From Limobrevibacterium gyesilva (GTDB lineage: Bacteria; Pseudomonadota; Alphaproteobacteria; Acetobacterales; Acetobacteraceae): DNA of 64,000 bases. Made by a program: the position numbers and the translations under genes. Under the pieces are notes generated by a model. That model had not been told where the DNA came from and did no database searches. It was given only the letters and a program-made list of their open reading frames with translations. Position 1 is the first letter of the stretch; each line of letters begins with the position of its first letter. This document shows positions 53,280 to 61,377 of the stretch, in pieces. The stretch is taken from NCBI RefSeq assembly GCF_025989185.1, contig NZ_JAPDNT010000018.1, positions 1 through 64,000 of the forward strand. Reading direction: 5' to 3'.

Positions 53280-54491
53280 TCAACTCGATCGGTGCCCTCC
53301 CCCATGGGCTGGACGCTGCCCCCCGAGGGGGACCGGCGCGAACTTCCCGGGGGTTCGCCAGCGCGTTAAGTCGCTGAGGTCCAGGCCCCAGATTTTTGCG
53401 ATGTCGGGAGCCATCTCCGGCGGCATCAGGCCAGCATAGTGCCGAAGGACAACCGGCATGCTTTTCCAGACACCGACGTTCTGGGTCAAGATGATGTCAT
53501 GGAAGACACACAGATGCCAGGAAGTCCAAGTGGACCTGAAGAGCTTCAGCGTGACAGCTTTGCGGATTCTACACCTCTCCGCCGCCTGCCTGAGGTAGCA
53601 GTTTACCACTTTCTTGGACTGCTCAGTGCCGTCCGGCAGCCTTGTGCCATCAACGGTCGGGAAGAGGCGCCCCTCCCTCGGACCGCCCGCGATCTGACGG
53701 AGGACGACTTCACGGGCTCTTGGGAAGAGCTGGACCAGGCGCTTTTCCCCGCCGATCTTGGTCTGCACAATCGTTATCCAGCCGTAGCGGAAGTTAGCGC
53801 GATCCACCTCAACGCCTTCACCGGCCCGCGGACCCGTCGAGACCAGGAACAGCATGAAGCTCGCAAGGTCAGGGGGAACTGCCGCCTGCAGCCTCAGGAA
53901 TTCATCGGGGTCCAGCCACTCAATCTCACCCTTGTAGGGCGGTGACTTGGGATAGTCGGAAGGATGTTTGCACCAGCCTTTCGAGGCTCCGAATGAGCGG
54001 ATTGCTTTCGCGACGCCGACGACCTCGCGATGCCTGCTTGCCGAGGACGTCCCATTAGGCCACCGCTTCTTGGATACAACTTCGGTAAGGAAGCTCCCGT
54101 CCACCTCATCAGCCGATTTGCCCTTGGGAATCCAGTGAAGGAGGCGGTTAACTCGCTTGGCCTCGTCTTCCGATAACCCGACATCACGGTCGGCTTTGTA
54201 AGCCTCCGCGAGGGCGACGAAAGTCCAAGTCACGACGTGTCGCTGCCGGGGAATTGTCTCGCCCTTATACAGCATCCTCGTCCATTCAATGCATGCATTC
54301 ATTGCACTCACTTGCTCAGTGGTCCAAGTGGTATGCCTATGACGAACACCGTCTACGTTGCCTGACGCCTGCCAGAACGAGGATCCCGGGCGCCGCGTCG
54401 GTTTGAGGTAACCGCGGCGTTCGACCGTCGGCCCCAGGATTGCGCACAACGCTCTAACCAGGTCCTGACTCGAACCCCTCCAATCCTCCAT
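53280..54491 (-). CDS. tyrosine recombinase (phage-type integrase)
   Basis: 403 residues from ATG 54491. The SAM-like N-terminal part includes SKKRWPNGTSSASRHREVVG. The catalytic part has Arg in STGPRAGEGVEVDRANF, Lys in IVQTKIGGEKRLVQLFPRAR, the box-II region LKLFRSTWTSWHL (Arg present; the usual His is Lys) and the nucleophile Tyr in VVLRHYAGLMP. Its 3' end lies next to tRNA-Thr, the normal orientation for islands integrated there. The C-terminal tail (PAHGGGHRSS) is odd and may reflect erosion. Activity not certain. Confidence 0.85.
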   Translation of the reverse strand: MEDWRGSSQDLVRALCAILGPTVERRGYLKPTRRPGSSFWQASGNVDGVRHRHTTWTTEQVSAMNACIEWTRMLYKGETIPRQRHVVTWTFVALAEAYKADRDVGLSEDEAKRVNRLLHWIPKGKSADEVDGSFLTEVVSKKRWPNGTSSASRHREVVGVAKAIRSFGASKGWCKHPSDYPKSPPYKGEIEWLDPDEFLRLQAAVPPDLASFMLFLVSTGPRAGEGVEVDRANFRYGWITIVQTKIGGEKRLVQLFPRAREVVLRQIAGGPREGRLFPTVDGTRLPDGTEQSKKVVNCYLRQAAERCRIRKAVTLKLFRSTWTSWHLCVFHDIILTQNVGVWKSMPVVLRHYAGLMPPEMAPDIAKIWGLDLSDLTRWRTPGKFAPVPLGGQRPAHGGGHRSS

Positions 54492-54548
54492 GAGCTGTTT
54501 GGCGCCTCCTAATCGCTCCCTGCCGAACGAAACGCATAGTTGAAGCAA

Positions 54549-55010
54549 TGGCGATTAGGCTCCACTACAGATACACTAGTCAATCGACCGTCTGTAAATG
54601 TTGACAAAGTATATCTGTGTTACGTGTCGACTACGCAACGGCACTAGATCTAGGGGGCTTCGGCGGCAATCTGCACGAACCGCAAGGAGAACATTATTCT
54701 GCCTATCAGCCTGCCTATCAGCGAGTGACTTTGGGCATCCATGTCCAATGCTGGGTCTCTGTGCACCTTCCGCGAAAGAGGCGCCGAGTTCTCTCTGCTA
54801 CTCTGGCACGCTCCGCAGGAGCGGCGGACGCCGGGGTCCCTCACCAAGGACTCGGGGTCCCTCACCAAGGACTCACAGCCGCGGACAGGCACGCAAGATC
54901 ATTCCTTTCTCTGCAACGAAGGCGGCTACGACTGCAACGAAGGTGCCCGCCGCATGTCTCCGCGGCCTACGTTTTGGTAGACGCGAGGTCAGATTTCGCG
55001 TGATTGTGAC
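54549..55010. other. spacer with several short direct repeats, upstream of the integrase
   Basis: No supported gene. CTGCCTATCAG occurs twice in tandem around 54700–54723, a 21-bp unit is tandemly doubled (54833–54874) and CTGCAACGAAGG occurs twice around 54911–54942. AT-rich parts at 54560–54640 (TGTAAATG, TTGACAAAG) probably contain the integrase promoter on the minus strand. Confidence 0.45.
54833..54874. repeat. 21-bp tandem duplication
   Basis: The unit GGGGTCCCTCACCAAGGACT plus C is present twice head to tail without a mismatch. GTCC and GGAC within each unit can pair. It could be a binding site for integrase, Xis or a regulator. Confidence 0.85.
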
Positions 55011-55363
55011 CTAACGCCAGCACCGCGCATCCCGAGCGTCGTCCCCACGGTGGTCAGCAGCCCGCGCGGCCCGGCCATCGGCCGTGTCGGTGCGGATACC
55101 GACACGCTCCGCGAATTCCGACACCCGCTCGCCCTGCAACAGCGCTTCCAGCAGACGTGCCTCGGCCGGGGTGAGCCTATAGAGCGCGGCTAGCGCCGCA
55201 GCAGCTGGCGGTCGGCATACCTCCGGATCATTGGCGAAAACGACCGCGGTGGCGCCGATCTGCAGGTCGATCCAGGTGCCGATGGGAAAGGGCGTCACCA
55301 GGACCGATAGCGGCCGTTTGTGCGTATGCCAGACCAGCAGTGCATCAACTGCTGGCGCAATAT
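55011..55363 (-). pseudogene. LuxR-type regulator fragment
   Basis: Minus-strand frame LLVWHTHKRPLSVLVTPFPI … VVFANDPEVCRPPAAAALAA, LYRLTPAEARLLEALLQGER, VSEFAERVGIRTDTADG. The second half is a LuxR/GerE HTH start (LTPAEARLL); the rest of the HTH is lost because the frame becomes Arg/Asp-rich after TDTADG. The N-terminal part is replaced by the 93-bp repeat at 55364. Both ends are therefore broken. Confidence 0.6.
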
Positions 55364-55456
55364 CTGTGAACCGGCGCAGGGTCCCGGTGCCGATCGGCGC
55401 GCCAGACCATTGATATGGCAAACATTGCAGGGGTCACCGGACGGCGCCGATCTACA
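55364..55456 (+). repeat. 93-bp inverted repeat, left copy
   Basis: Begins CTGTGAACCGGCG and ends GGCGCCGATCTACA. It matches the reverse complement of 56165–56257 over all 93 positions with about 7 substitutions. It separates a LuxR fragment from an IS4 fragment, both cut at its edges. Confidence 0.9.
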
Positions 55457-55615
55457 CTCTCATCCTACCTCACCAAGCTCGCGCAACTCGGCAGCTACAT
55501 GGCCCGCACTACGGACCCGCCTCCCGGTAATACCGTCATGTGGCACGGACTCTCTCGGCTTACAGACATCAAACTCGGCTTCATGCTCGCCAACACCGCA
55601 GCCAGATGCGGGTAG
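55457..55615 (+). pseudogene. IS4-type transposase, C-terminal fragment
   Basis: Open frame STLSSYLTKLAQLGSYMART then DPPPGNTVMWHGLSRLTDIK and LGFMLANTAARCG to a TAG. The LGxYxAR…DPPPGNTVMWxGLxRLTDI pattern is the C-terminal end of IS4-type DDE transposases of alphaproteobacteria. Everything before it has been replaced by the 93-bp repeat. Confidence 0.65.
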
Positions 55616-55954
55616 TCGAAAGACTCGCCCCGCTCTCATCCAATGCAGCGATGTCAGGGACCGCATCCATCCTTGTCTTGCATCACGGTCAGTCGCCGAG
55701 CCGCAATGTGCCAGCGCTACGATGCTTACGAGCTCTCGACATTACGATGTAGATTAACTCCGAAGCGACACCCGGTAGATTTCGCCATACTGCGTTGATA
55801 GGACGGGGACATCAGGGCGCGGGAGGGGGTCCGGTGAACGCGATTGGCTCCCCGCCTCCGGGACCATTTCGCTTGAGATTTCAATTCATTATAGGCGATT
55901 TAGAGAAGGCTCCACTTCAATGCGGGTTCGCAACACTATATCGCGATGACTAAA
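55616..55954. other. spacer between gene fragments
   Basis: No supported gene. From about 55870 it is AT-rich (TTCAATTCATTATAGGCG, CAACACTATATCGCG) and probably holds the promoter of the broken ATPase gene that follows. Confidence 0.4.
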
Positions 55955-55982
55955 TTATCCCCACTCGGATAAATGGGGATAA
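55955..55982. promoter_or_regulatory. palindrome TTATCCCCA / TGGGGATAA, operator-like
   Basis: TTATCCCCA (55955–55963) and TGGGGATAA (55974–55982) are exact inverted complements 10 bp apart, four bases before the GTG of the ATPase fragment. They resemble DnaA boxes at most positions, but an operator over the start codon is the simpler reading. Confidence 0.6.
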
Positions 55983-55985
55983 AGC

Positions 55986-56164
55986 GTGCCGGACAGCGAC
56001 CCGAGTCACCCTTTCGTGTTCCATCGCCCCAAGGGGGCGCGGCTTATACGGACGCGTTGCTCGGCCTCGGACCGTTCGAAAGGTCATCCAGCCTATTCCT
56101 CGCGGCACACCGTCGGACCGGCAAGACGACCTTTATCCAGGCCGACCTGCTGGTGGGGCTCCGC
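55986..56164 (+). pseudogene. AAA-type ATPase, N-terminal fragment with a frameshift
   Basis: Reads VPDSDPSHPFVFHRPKG from GTG 55986. After the G run at 56034–56038 the homologous sequence continues in another frame as GGAAYTDALLGLGPFERSSS and LFLAAHRRTGKTTFIQADLL, with a Walker A-like RRTGKTTF. The similarity stops where the 93-bp repeat begins at 56165. Both a frameshift and a truncation make it non-functional. It belongs to an ATP-binding protein family often seen in accessory regions. Confidence 0.65.
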
Positions 56165-56257
56165 TGTAAATCGGCGCCGTTCAGTGACCCCTGCAATGTT
56201 TGCCATATCAATGGCCTAGCGCGCCGATCGGCGCCGGGACCCTACGCCGGTTCACAG
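56165..56257 (-). repeat. 93-bp inverted repeat, right copy
   Basis: Reverse complement of the 55364–55456 unit with about 92% identity; substitutions are mostly transitions. It cuts the ATPase fragment. The third copy of the two-hairpin repeat follows 70 bp later. Confidence 0.9.
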
Positions 56258-56326
56258 GACCCACGCAAGCTGGAGGCCCTCTTCATTGCCGCGCGGGGAG
56301 CGGACGAAGGTCGTATTTCTGCTTAG

Positions 56327-56377
56327 GGTCGACGGCGGCGCTAGCCGCCCGGTTCCCCTATGTGTGCAGGGGGTGGA
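56327..56377 (+). repeat. two-hairpin dispersed repeat, copy C
   Basis: The GGCGGC-GCTA-GCCGCC hairpin (56334–56349) followed by CCCCTATGTGTGCAGGGG and GTGGA, identical to copy A over nearly the full 51 bp although 52 kb away. An AGCGGAC heptamer lies 22 bp before it and further ones follow it. Confidence 0.88.
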
Positions 56378-56902
56378 GAGCCGCTGGTCTGCTTTCGCTC
56401 CGGCGACGAGAGAAGCGGACGTTCGCTCGCTGGCCTGGTTTGGCCGGAAGCAGCCCGTCCGCTTCCAGCCGCGCGAAGCGGCAAAGCGGACGCTGCATCG
56501 TGCAGGCGCTTCGGCTGCTGCCGGCCCTTCTCGGACACTCAGGCGACCGCGATCGACGTCAGGTGTTGGCCGAAACCGGAACAGCTGCTCTGGAGTGCGC
56601 AACAGCAACAAGCAGACGTTCGTTCATGGGGATAACCAACGGTAGCCGTCGACCCATGTCGGCCGTCAGAAGGCCGATCGGACGATCTCGGAACTGGACG
56701 TTCAGCCCCACCTAATGGCGGCACGTTCACGAACCCGCTCCGCGGGATTGGTGCCACTCCGATACCGCTAAGCGGACGCTTTAGTGCCACGCCGACGGCG
56801 CCATCGGAATGGCAACTATCTGGTGCGGGCGCTCGCCACAACTCGTGTACTTTGCTACGCTAACGTATCTGGTAATGTTGGCGGCGAGTCGCAGGGGGAA
56901 TA
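56378..56902. other. repeat-rich spacer before the Gabija-like genes
   Basis: About 525 bp without a supported gene. AGCGGAC or its complement GTCCGCT occurs at 56414, 56457, 56485 and 56771, some followed by GTTCG. The end contains AACTCGTGTAC and TACTTTGCTACGCTAACGT, an AT-richer stretch likely to hold the promoter, and AGGGGG as SD. Confidence 0.45.
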
Positions 56903-58858
56903 GTGTACATTTCCGAGGTCTACGCGAGCGGCTTCCGGTGCTTCGCGCCGACCGAGCCGCTGCGGCTCAAACTCTCGCCCGGCCTCAATATCCTCGTCGG
57001 CCCCAATGACGCGGGCAAGAGCGCGATCATCGATGCCGCCCGCTATGTGCTGTGGACTCGCGGCGACGACTATATCCGGCCCGACGAGCACGACTTCCAT
57101 GTCGACACCGTCGGCACGCGCGGGTGCGACTTCGTCGTGCGTTGCACCTTCGATGACCTCACCCCTGACGAGGAATCTCGATTCCTCGAATGGTGCACCA
57201 ACGAGAAGGGAAAGCTCCGCCTCCATGTCTGCATGCAGAGCGCGCGGCGGATCTCGCCCGGCGGCGGCAGCGTCGTCGCCAGCCAGCATCGTGCCGGCGC
57301 CGAAGGCGAGGGCCTGCCGCTCGACGGCGAACTGCGCGAATATCTCAAGGCGACCTATCTAAAGCCTCTTCGCGATGCCGAGCGCGAACTGCGCGCCGGC
57401 CGACGTTCGCGCCTGTCGCGCATCCTCGGTGCGATGCCGGTCATGGGGCCGGAGAGCAAGCCGGCGGTGCCGGGCGCAAATGCGACTCTCCACGACACGC
57501 TCGCCGCGGCCGACGCGGCGGTGCGCGACAACCCCGCAGTCGGAGGCGTCGCGAGCAGCGTCAACACCGATTTCCTTGACAAGCTGTCCTTCGTCGACGA
57601 TCGCCTGGTCGCGACGCTTGACCTCGGCGCAGGCGGCTCGTTCGACCAGATCCTCGAGCGCTTTGAGCTCTATCTGAACGCCAAGGCCGGCACTGAGCGC
57701 GTCCAGCGCGGGCTCGGCTATAACAATCTCCTGTTCATGGCGGCCGAGCTGCTGCTGCTCCAGTCGCATCCCGACCAGGTGCCGTTCCTCCTGATCGAGG
57801 AACCCGAGGCACATCTCCACCCTCAGCACCAGGCCTTGTTCATGGAGGTGCTCGCGGCGCGCGCCGCCAAGCCTGACCCCGACAAGGGCGAAGCAAATCA
57901 GCAGGTCCAGGTCCTGCTCACCACGCACAGCCCGCAGCTGGCTGCCGGCGCCGAGCTTGAGACAATGACGATGATCGTCGGGCACCGCGCCTATCCGCTC
58001 AGCGCGGCGCACACCCGGCTCGAGCCGGACGATTACGAATTCCTCCGCCGCTTCCTCGATGCGACCAAGGCGAACCTGTTCTTCGCTCGCGCGCTGATCG
58101 TGGTCGAAGGCGATGGCGAGCACCTGTTGCTGCCTGCGATAGCCGAGAAGCTCGGCCGCCCGCTCAGCCGCCATGGCGTGTCGATCGTCAATGTTGGCCA
58201 CCGCGGGCTGTTCCGCTACAGCCGCATTCTCCAGCGCAAGACCGGTTACGCGATTGGCGTGCCGGTCGCGCTGATCCCCGACCGCGACATTCCGCCCGCG
58301 GAGGCCAGGGCGCTGGTCGGCGATCGCAAGACGGCGAACGAATTGACAAAGGGCGATGTTACCGCGCGGCTAAGGACGCTGCGCCGAGACGTTGGGGATC
58401 CCGTCGATGCCTTCATCGCCGATTGCTGGACGCTCGAATTCGACCTCGCGCTCCAACCCGGGCTAGCCGAAAGCGTTCACCAGGCGGTCCAACTCGCGAA
58501 GACCAGCAGCCGCAGGCCCGAGTGGCTTGCGAAGATCATCAAAGATGCTAGCGCCACCTATGCCGGCTGGAAGACAGAGGGCCTCTCGGCGATCGAGATC
58601 GCGGTCAAGATCTACCAGCCCGTGTACGACAGGGAAGCGTCCAAGGCTGAGGTCGCCGAGCAGCTGGCCGCGATCCTCCGCAAGCGCACCGACACCCCCA
58701 AGGAGATGCGCGATCGGCTGCCACCCTATCTGGTGCGCGCGATCGACTATGTGACCGGCGGCTATGCCCCCGGCGCGCCGCCCGTAGCCGAGGACCTGGA
58801 CCCCGAGGGCAGCGAAGTGGGAGTGGCGGGCATGGACGACGCGGCGGCGGCGGCATAG
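56903..58858 (+). CDS. OLD-family ATPase–TOPRIM nuclease, Gabija GajA-like
   Basis: 651 residues from a GTG with AGGGGG upstream. N-terminal ABC-type ATPase: SGFRCFAPTEPL, Walker A GPNDAGKSA (33–41), Walker B PFLLIEEPEAHLHPQHQALF (near 296) and the switch VLLTTHSPQLAAG. C-terminal TOPRIM nuclease: IVVEGDGEHLLLPAIAEKL (near 399) with Glu, and ALIPDRDIPPAEA (near 459) with the DxD pair. This is the class 2 OLD/GajA layout, in which the nuclease cuts DNA and is restrained by nucleotides. The UvrD-like helicase gene starts four bases later, so the two form a Gabija-like anti-phage pair. It is longer than the first-described GajA. Confidence 0.85.
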   Translation: MYISEVYASGFRCFAPTEPLRLKLSPGLNILVGPNDAGKSAIIDAARYVLWTRGDDYIRPDEHDFHVDTVGTRGCDFVVRCTFDDLTPDEESRFLEWCTNEKGKLRLHVCMQSARRISPGGGSVVASQHRAGAEGEGLPLDGELREYLKATYLKPLRDAERELRAGRRSRLSRILGAMPVMGPESKPAVPGANATLHDTLAAADAAVRDNPAVGGVASSVNTDFLDKLSFVDDRLVATLDLGAGGSFDQILERFELYLNAKAGTERVQRGLGYNNLLFMAAELLLLQSHPDQVPFLLIEEPEAHLHPQHQALFMEVLAARAAKPDPDKGEANQQVQVLLTTHSPQLAAGAELETMTMIVGHRAYPLSAAHTRLEPDDYEFLRRFLDATKANLFFARALIVVEGDGEHLLLPAIAEKLGRPLSRHGVSIVNVGHRGLFRYSRILQRKTGYAIGVPVALIPDRDIPPAEARALVGDRKTANELTKGDVTARLRTLRRDVGDPVDAFIADCWTLEFDLALQPGLAESVHQAVQLAKTSSRRPEWLAKIIKDASATYAGWKTEGLSAIEIAVKIYQPVYDREASKAEVAEQLAAILRKRTDTPKEMRDRLPPYLVRAIDYVTGGYAPGAPPVAEDLDPEGSEVGVAGMDDAAAAA

Positions 58859-58862
58859 CACG

Positions 58863-60848
58863 ATGTTCGAGATCCTGCCGCTCACACCCGAATTGCTCGT
58901 CGAGCTCGGTACCGAGCTCGGCGGCTGCGATTTCAACGACCCGAGCCAGACCGATTTCCTCGCGAATACCGAACCGTGCGACGTCCAGGCCGCGCCCGGC
59001 AACGGCAAGACGACGCTGCTCGCCGCCAAGCTCGCATTGCTGTCGCGCAATTGGATAACCCGCCGGCAAGGCGTCTGCGTTATGTCGCACACCAATGCCG
59101 CGCGCACCGAAGTCGAGGATCAAATCGCCAAACATCCGACCGCGGCGCGGCTGATGGCCTACCCGCATTTCACGGGTACGGTGACCGCGTTCATTAACCA
59201 GTATCTCGCCTTACCCTATCTGCGCGGGCTCGGCTGGAGCGTCCGCCAGATCGACAACGACGCCTTCGCTGCCGAGGCATTGCGGTGCTACCCGTCTTTC
59301 TGGGCATTGGAGGAGCAGGCCAAACGAGCGTCGATGACCGTGGAAAAATGGGTCACTGATCTAGATCTCGATCCCGACTTTGATGACGACGGGGCTACGC
59401 CCGAAAGTTTGATGGTGCGGCGCCGCAAGGGCCAGCATGGTGCGGACACCAATTGCGGAAAAGCCCTCGCCAAACTCAAAGCGACGATGGTCAAACGCGG
59501 CCTCTATCGGTACGCCGATATGACCGCGCTCGCCTGGCGCGCGCTCAGGGCCAATCCAGCGCTCTCCGACCGGCTGCGCGCACGCTTTCCCCTTGTCATC
59601 CTCGATGAGGCGCAGGACACGCATGGCGAGCAGCTGAAGCTGCTCGAGCATCTGTTCAGACGGGAAGACACCGCGTTCCAGCGCTTGGGCGATAGCAATC
59701 AGACGCTCTACGAGGATGATTCTGTTGCCCCGGCCTATTGGACACCGGGGGTGCGATGCATCCCGCTCGATACTAGCCGCCGCTTCGGCGGCGAGATTGC
59801 GGGCTTCGCCAGCCGGCTGACCGTGCGCAAGGCGCAGACCATCGTCGGCATCGGCACACGACCGGCGTCGCGCGTGATGTTCCTCTTCGACGAAGCGACG
59901 ATCGGGAACGTGCTCGGCGCCTTTGCCGAGGAGGTGCGCGCGCATTGGGGTAGCACCTGCGGCACCCGCGACATCTGGGCCGTCGCCTCGCGTCACACCC
60001 TGGCTGGCCAAAACGGCGTGTGGCGACCCAAAAGCCTCGTCGACTATCATCCGGCCTACCGCAGCGAGGGCGGGTTGGTCGCCAAGTCCAACCTCCTGTG
60101 CCGTCAGCTTCAGAAGGCGACGGTTCACTATGCGGCAGCACGGCCGCCCGCCGAGGTCGGCGAGATGCTCGCGGTTGGCGTCGCTAGTCTGGTGCGTGCA
60201 TATGGATGGAAGGCGCCGAACGAACGCCCGATCGCCGCGCACAACGTCTGGGCGACGCTCGCGCAGCGCGACCTCGCCTTGCCGCGCAAGGTGCGCCGGT
60301 TGCTGCGCGATCATGTCCTTGCCGGCGACGCGGCGTGGGAAGAAGCCGCCTGGTTGACGTTTCTTGGCGAGTTCCTGCCGCTATTCGGTCCGCACCCCGT
60401 GGACGCGGTCGACGCTATCGCGGAATTTTGTGGCTTCGTCGCCGAGCAGAAGGCGGATCTGGCTGTTCCCGACCGCCGCTCGACACAACAGGTGCAGCTT
60501 AGCGATGTCACACTGCGGCTGGGATCGATTCACTCGGTCAAGGGCAAGAGTGTCGACGGCATCCTCGTCGTCGAGAGTGAGGTGTGGAAAGGCCGCCGGG
60601 CCGACGAGAAGTGCGTCGACTTGACGACGGCGCTCCCGCGGGCCTTCGGTGTCACCGACCAGCCCTTCACCGGGGTTGGCCTGACTGCGGCGACCAATGT
60701 CTTCGTGGCGGTGACCCGGCCGCGCGAACTCCTTGGGCTGGCACTGCGCAAATCTGAAGCGGCTGCGCTGATCGGACCAGCTGAGGAACAGGGATGGAAG
60801 CTGGTCGATCTGGTCGCTCAAGAGCGGAAAGAGATTGCGGCCGAGTAG
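58863..60848 (+). CDS. UvrD/Rep-like helicase, Gabija GajB-like
   Basis: 661 residues. Superfamily 1 motifs: Walker A QAAPGNGKTTLLAAKLALLS (44–51), Ia VMSHTNAARTEVEDQI, II FPLVILDEAQDTHGEQLKLL (near 247), III RLGDSNQTLY, IV LDTSRRFGGEIAGFA, V LGSIHSVKGKSVDGILVVES and VI NVFVAVTRPRELLGLAL. The helicase is complete. It is tightly linked to the GajA-like gene (four-base gap). In Gabija, GajB is thought to sense DNA ends and activate GajA. About 160 residues longer than the first-described GajB, mostly between motifs IV and V. Confidence 0.85.
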   Translation: MFEILPLTPELLVELGTELGGCDFNDPSQTDFLANTEPCDVQAAPGNGKTTLLAAKLALLSRNWITRRQGVCVMSHTNAARTEVEDQIAKHPTAARLMAYPHFTGTVTAFINQYLALPYLRGLGWSVRQIDNDAFAAEALRCYPSFWALEEQAKRASMTVEKWVTDLDLDPDFDDDGATPESLMVRRRKGQHGADTNCGKALAKLKATMVKRGLYRYADMTALAWRALRANPALSDRLRARFPLVILDEAQDTHGEQLKLLEHLFRREDTAFQRLGDSNQTLYEDDSVAPAYWTPGVRCIPLDTSRRFGGEIAGFASRLTVRKAQTIVGIGTRPASRVMFLFDEATIGNVLGAFAEEVRAHWGSTCGTRDIWAVASRHTLAGQNGVWRPKSLVDYHPAYRSEGGLVAKSNLLCRQLQKATVHYAAARPPAEVGEMLAVGVASLVRAYGWKAPNERPIAAHNVWATLAQRDLALPRKVRRLLRDHVLAGDAAWEEAAWLTFLGEFLPLFGPHPVDAVDAIAEFCGFVAEQKADLAVPDRRSTQQVQLSDVTLRLGSIHSVKGKSVDGILVVESEVWKGRRADEKCVDLTTALPRAFGVTDQPFTGVGLTAATNVFVAVTRPRELLGLALRKSEAAALIGPAEEQGWKLVDLVAQERKEIAAE

Positions 60849-61377
60849 TGGCCTCTAGAGCGTCCGCTATCGTGAAGACTTTCGTGCGCCTAACGGCGTC
60901 CGAAACTCTTCACGATACCGGGATGGCCGTTTTCAAGAGCACAGGGCAACAAGCGGACATTCGACCCGACAATGATCAATGGCTCGAAGCGACCCTAGTC
61001 AGTCATACCGAACCACGTCAGATCATCCCGGAAGCGGACCTGGGATGGCGGAGCTCGAGGGGGAGAGCGCCCATGTAAGTCATCCAAAAAGACTTGATAT
61101 GCAATGCGAACGCAGTTGTCCGCTCATGCCCATGCGCTGATAAGTGGAGTCCGTCCCATTCGATATGGCTTTCTTGTCCGGCAACGATGCGCTTCCCATC
61201 CCCGTCCGACGCGACCCGACGACGTTCGCGTTTGGGGACAAACTATCTGACAGCAGGCTGAATCTCGTACCGTCATCAGGTTTGAGAAGGCAAATATCAA
61301 CCGACAATCTGGCAGGCATGGCCGTGACCTCCCCAGTGACAGCCAAGGTGTGATGCTGCCGATGAATAAAATGGATC
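60849..61377. other. spacer between the helicase and the PD-(D/E)XK gene
   Basis: Contains the hairpin at 60868, and AGCGGAC/GTCCGCT heptamers at 60862, 60952, 61033 and 61118. No gene is supported. The end (61350–61377, TGATGCTGCCGATGAATAAA) is AT-richer and leads into the next start without a strong SD. Confidence 0.4.
60868..60917. terminator. long hairpin after the helicase gene
   Basis: TATCGTGAAGA (60868–60878) and TCTTCACGATA (60907–60917) pair perfectly. After one mismatch TTTCG/CGAAA continue the stem for 5 bp, with a GC-rich loop. It lies 20 bp after the stop and overlaps a GTCCGCT heptamer. It may terminate the gajAB-like transcript or be a dispersed palindrome. Confidence 0.65.

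Noticed and set aside
53157-53439. Small plus-strand frames between tRNA-Thr and the integrase gene as a possible excisionase.
   Set aside because: They are Pro/Arg/Ser-rich, lack a helix-turn-helix and partly overlap the integrase end.
55955-55982. A replication origin based on two DnaA-box-like sequences.
   Set aside because: TTATCCCCA deviates from the DnaA consensus, only one inverted pair is present and no replication gene is near. It fits an operator at the start of the ATPase fragment better.
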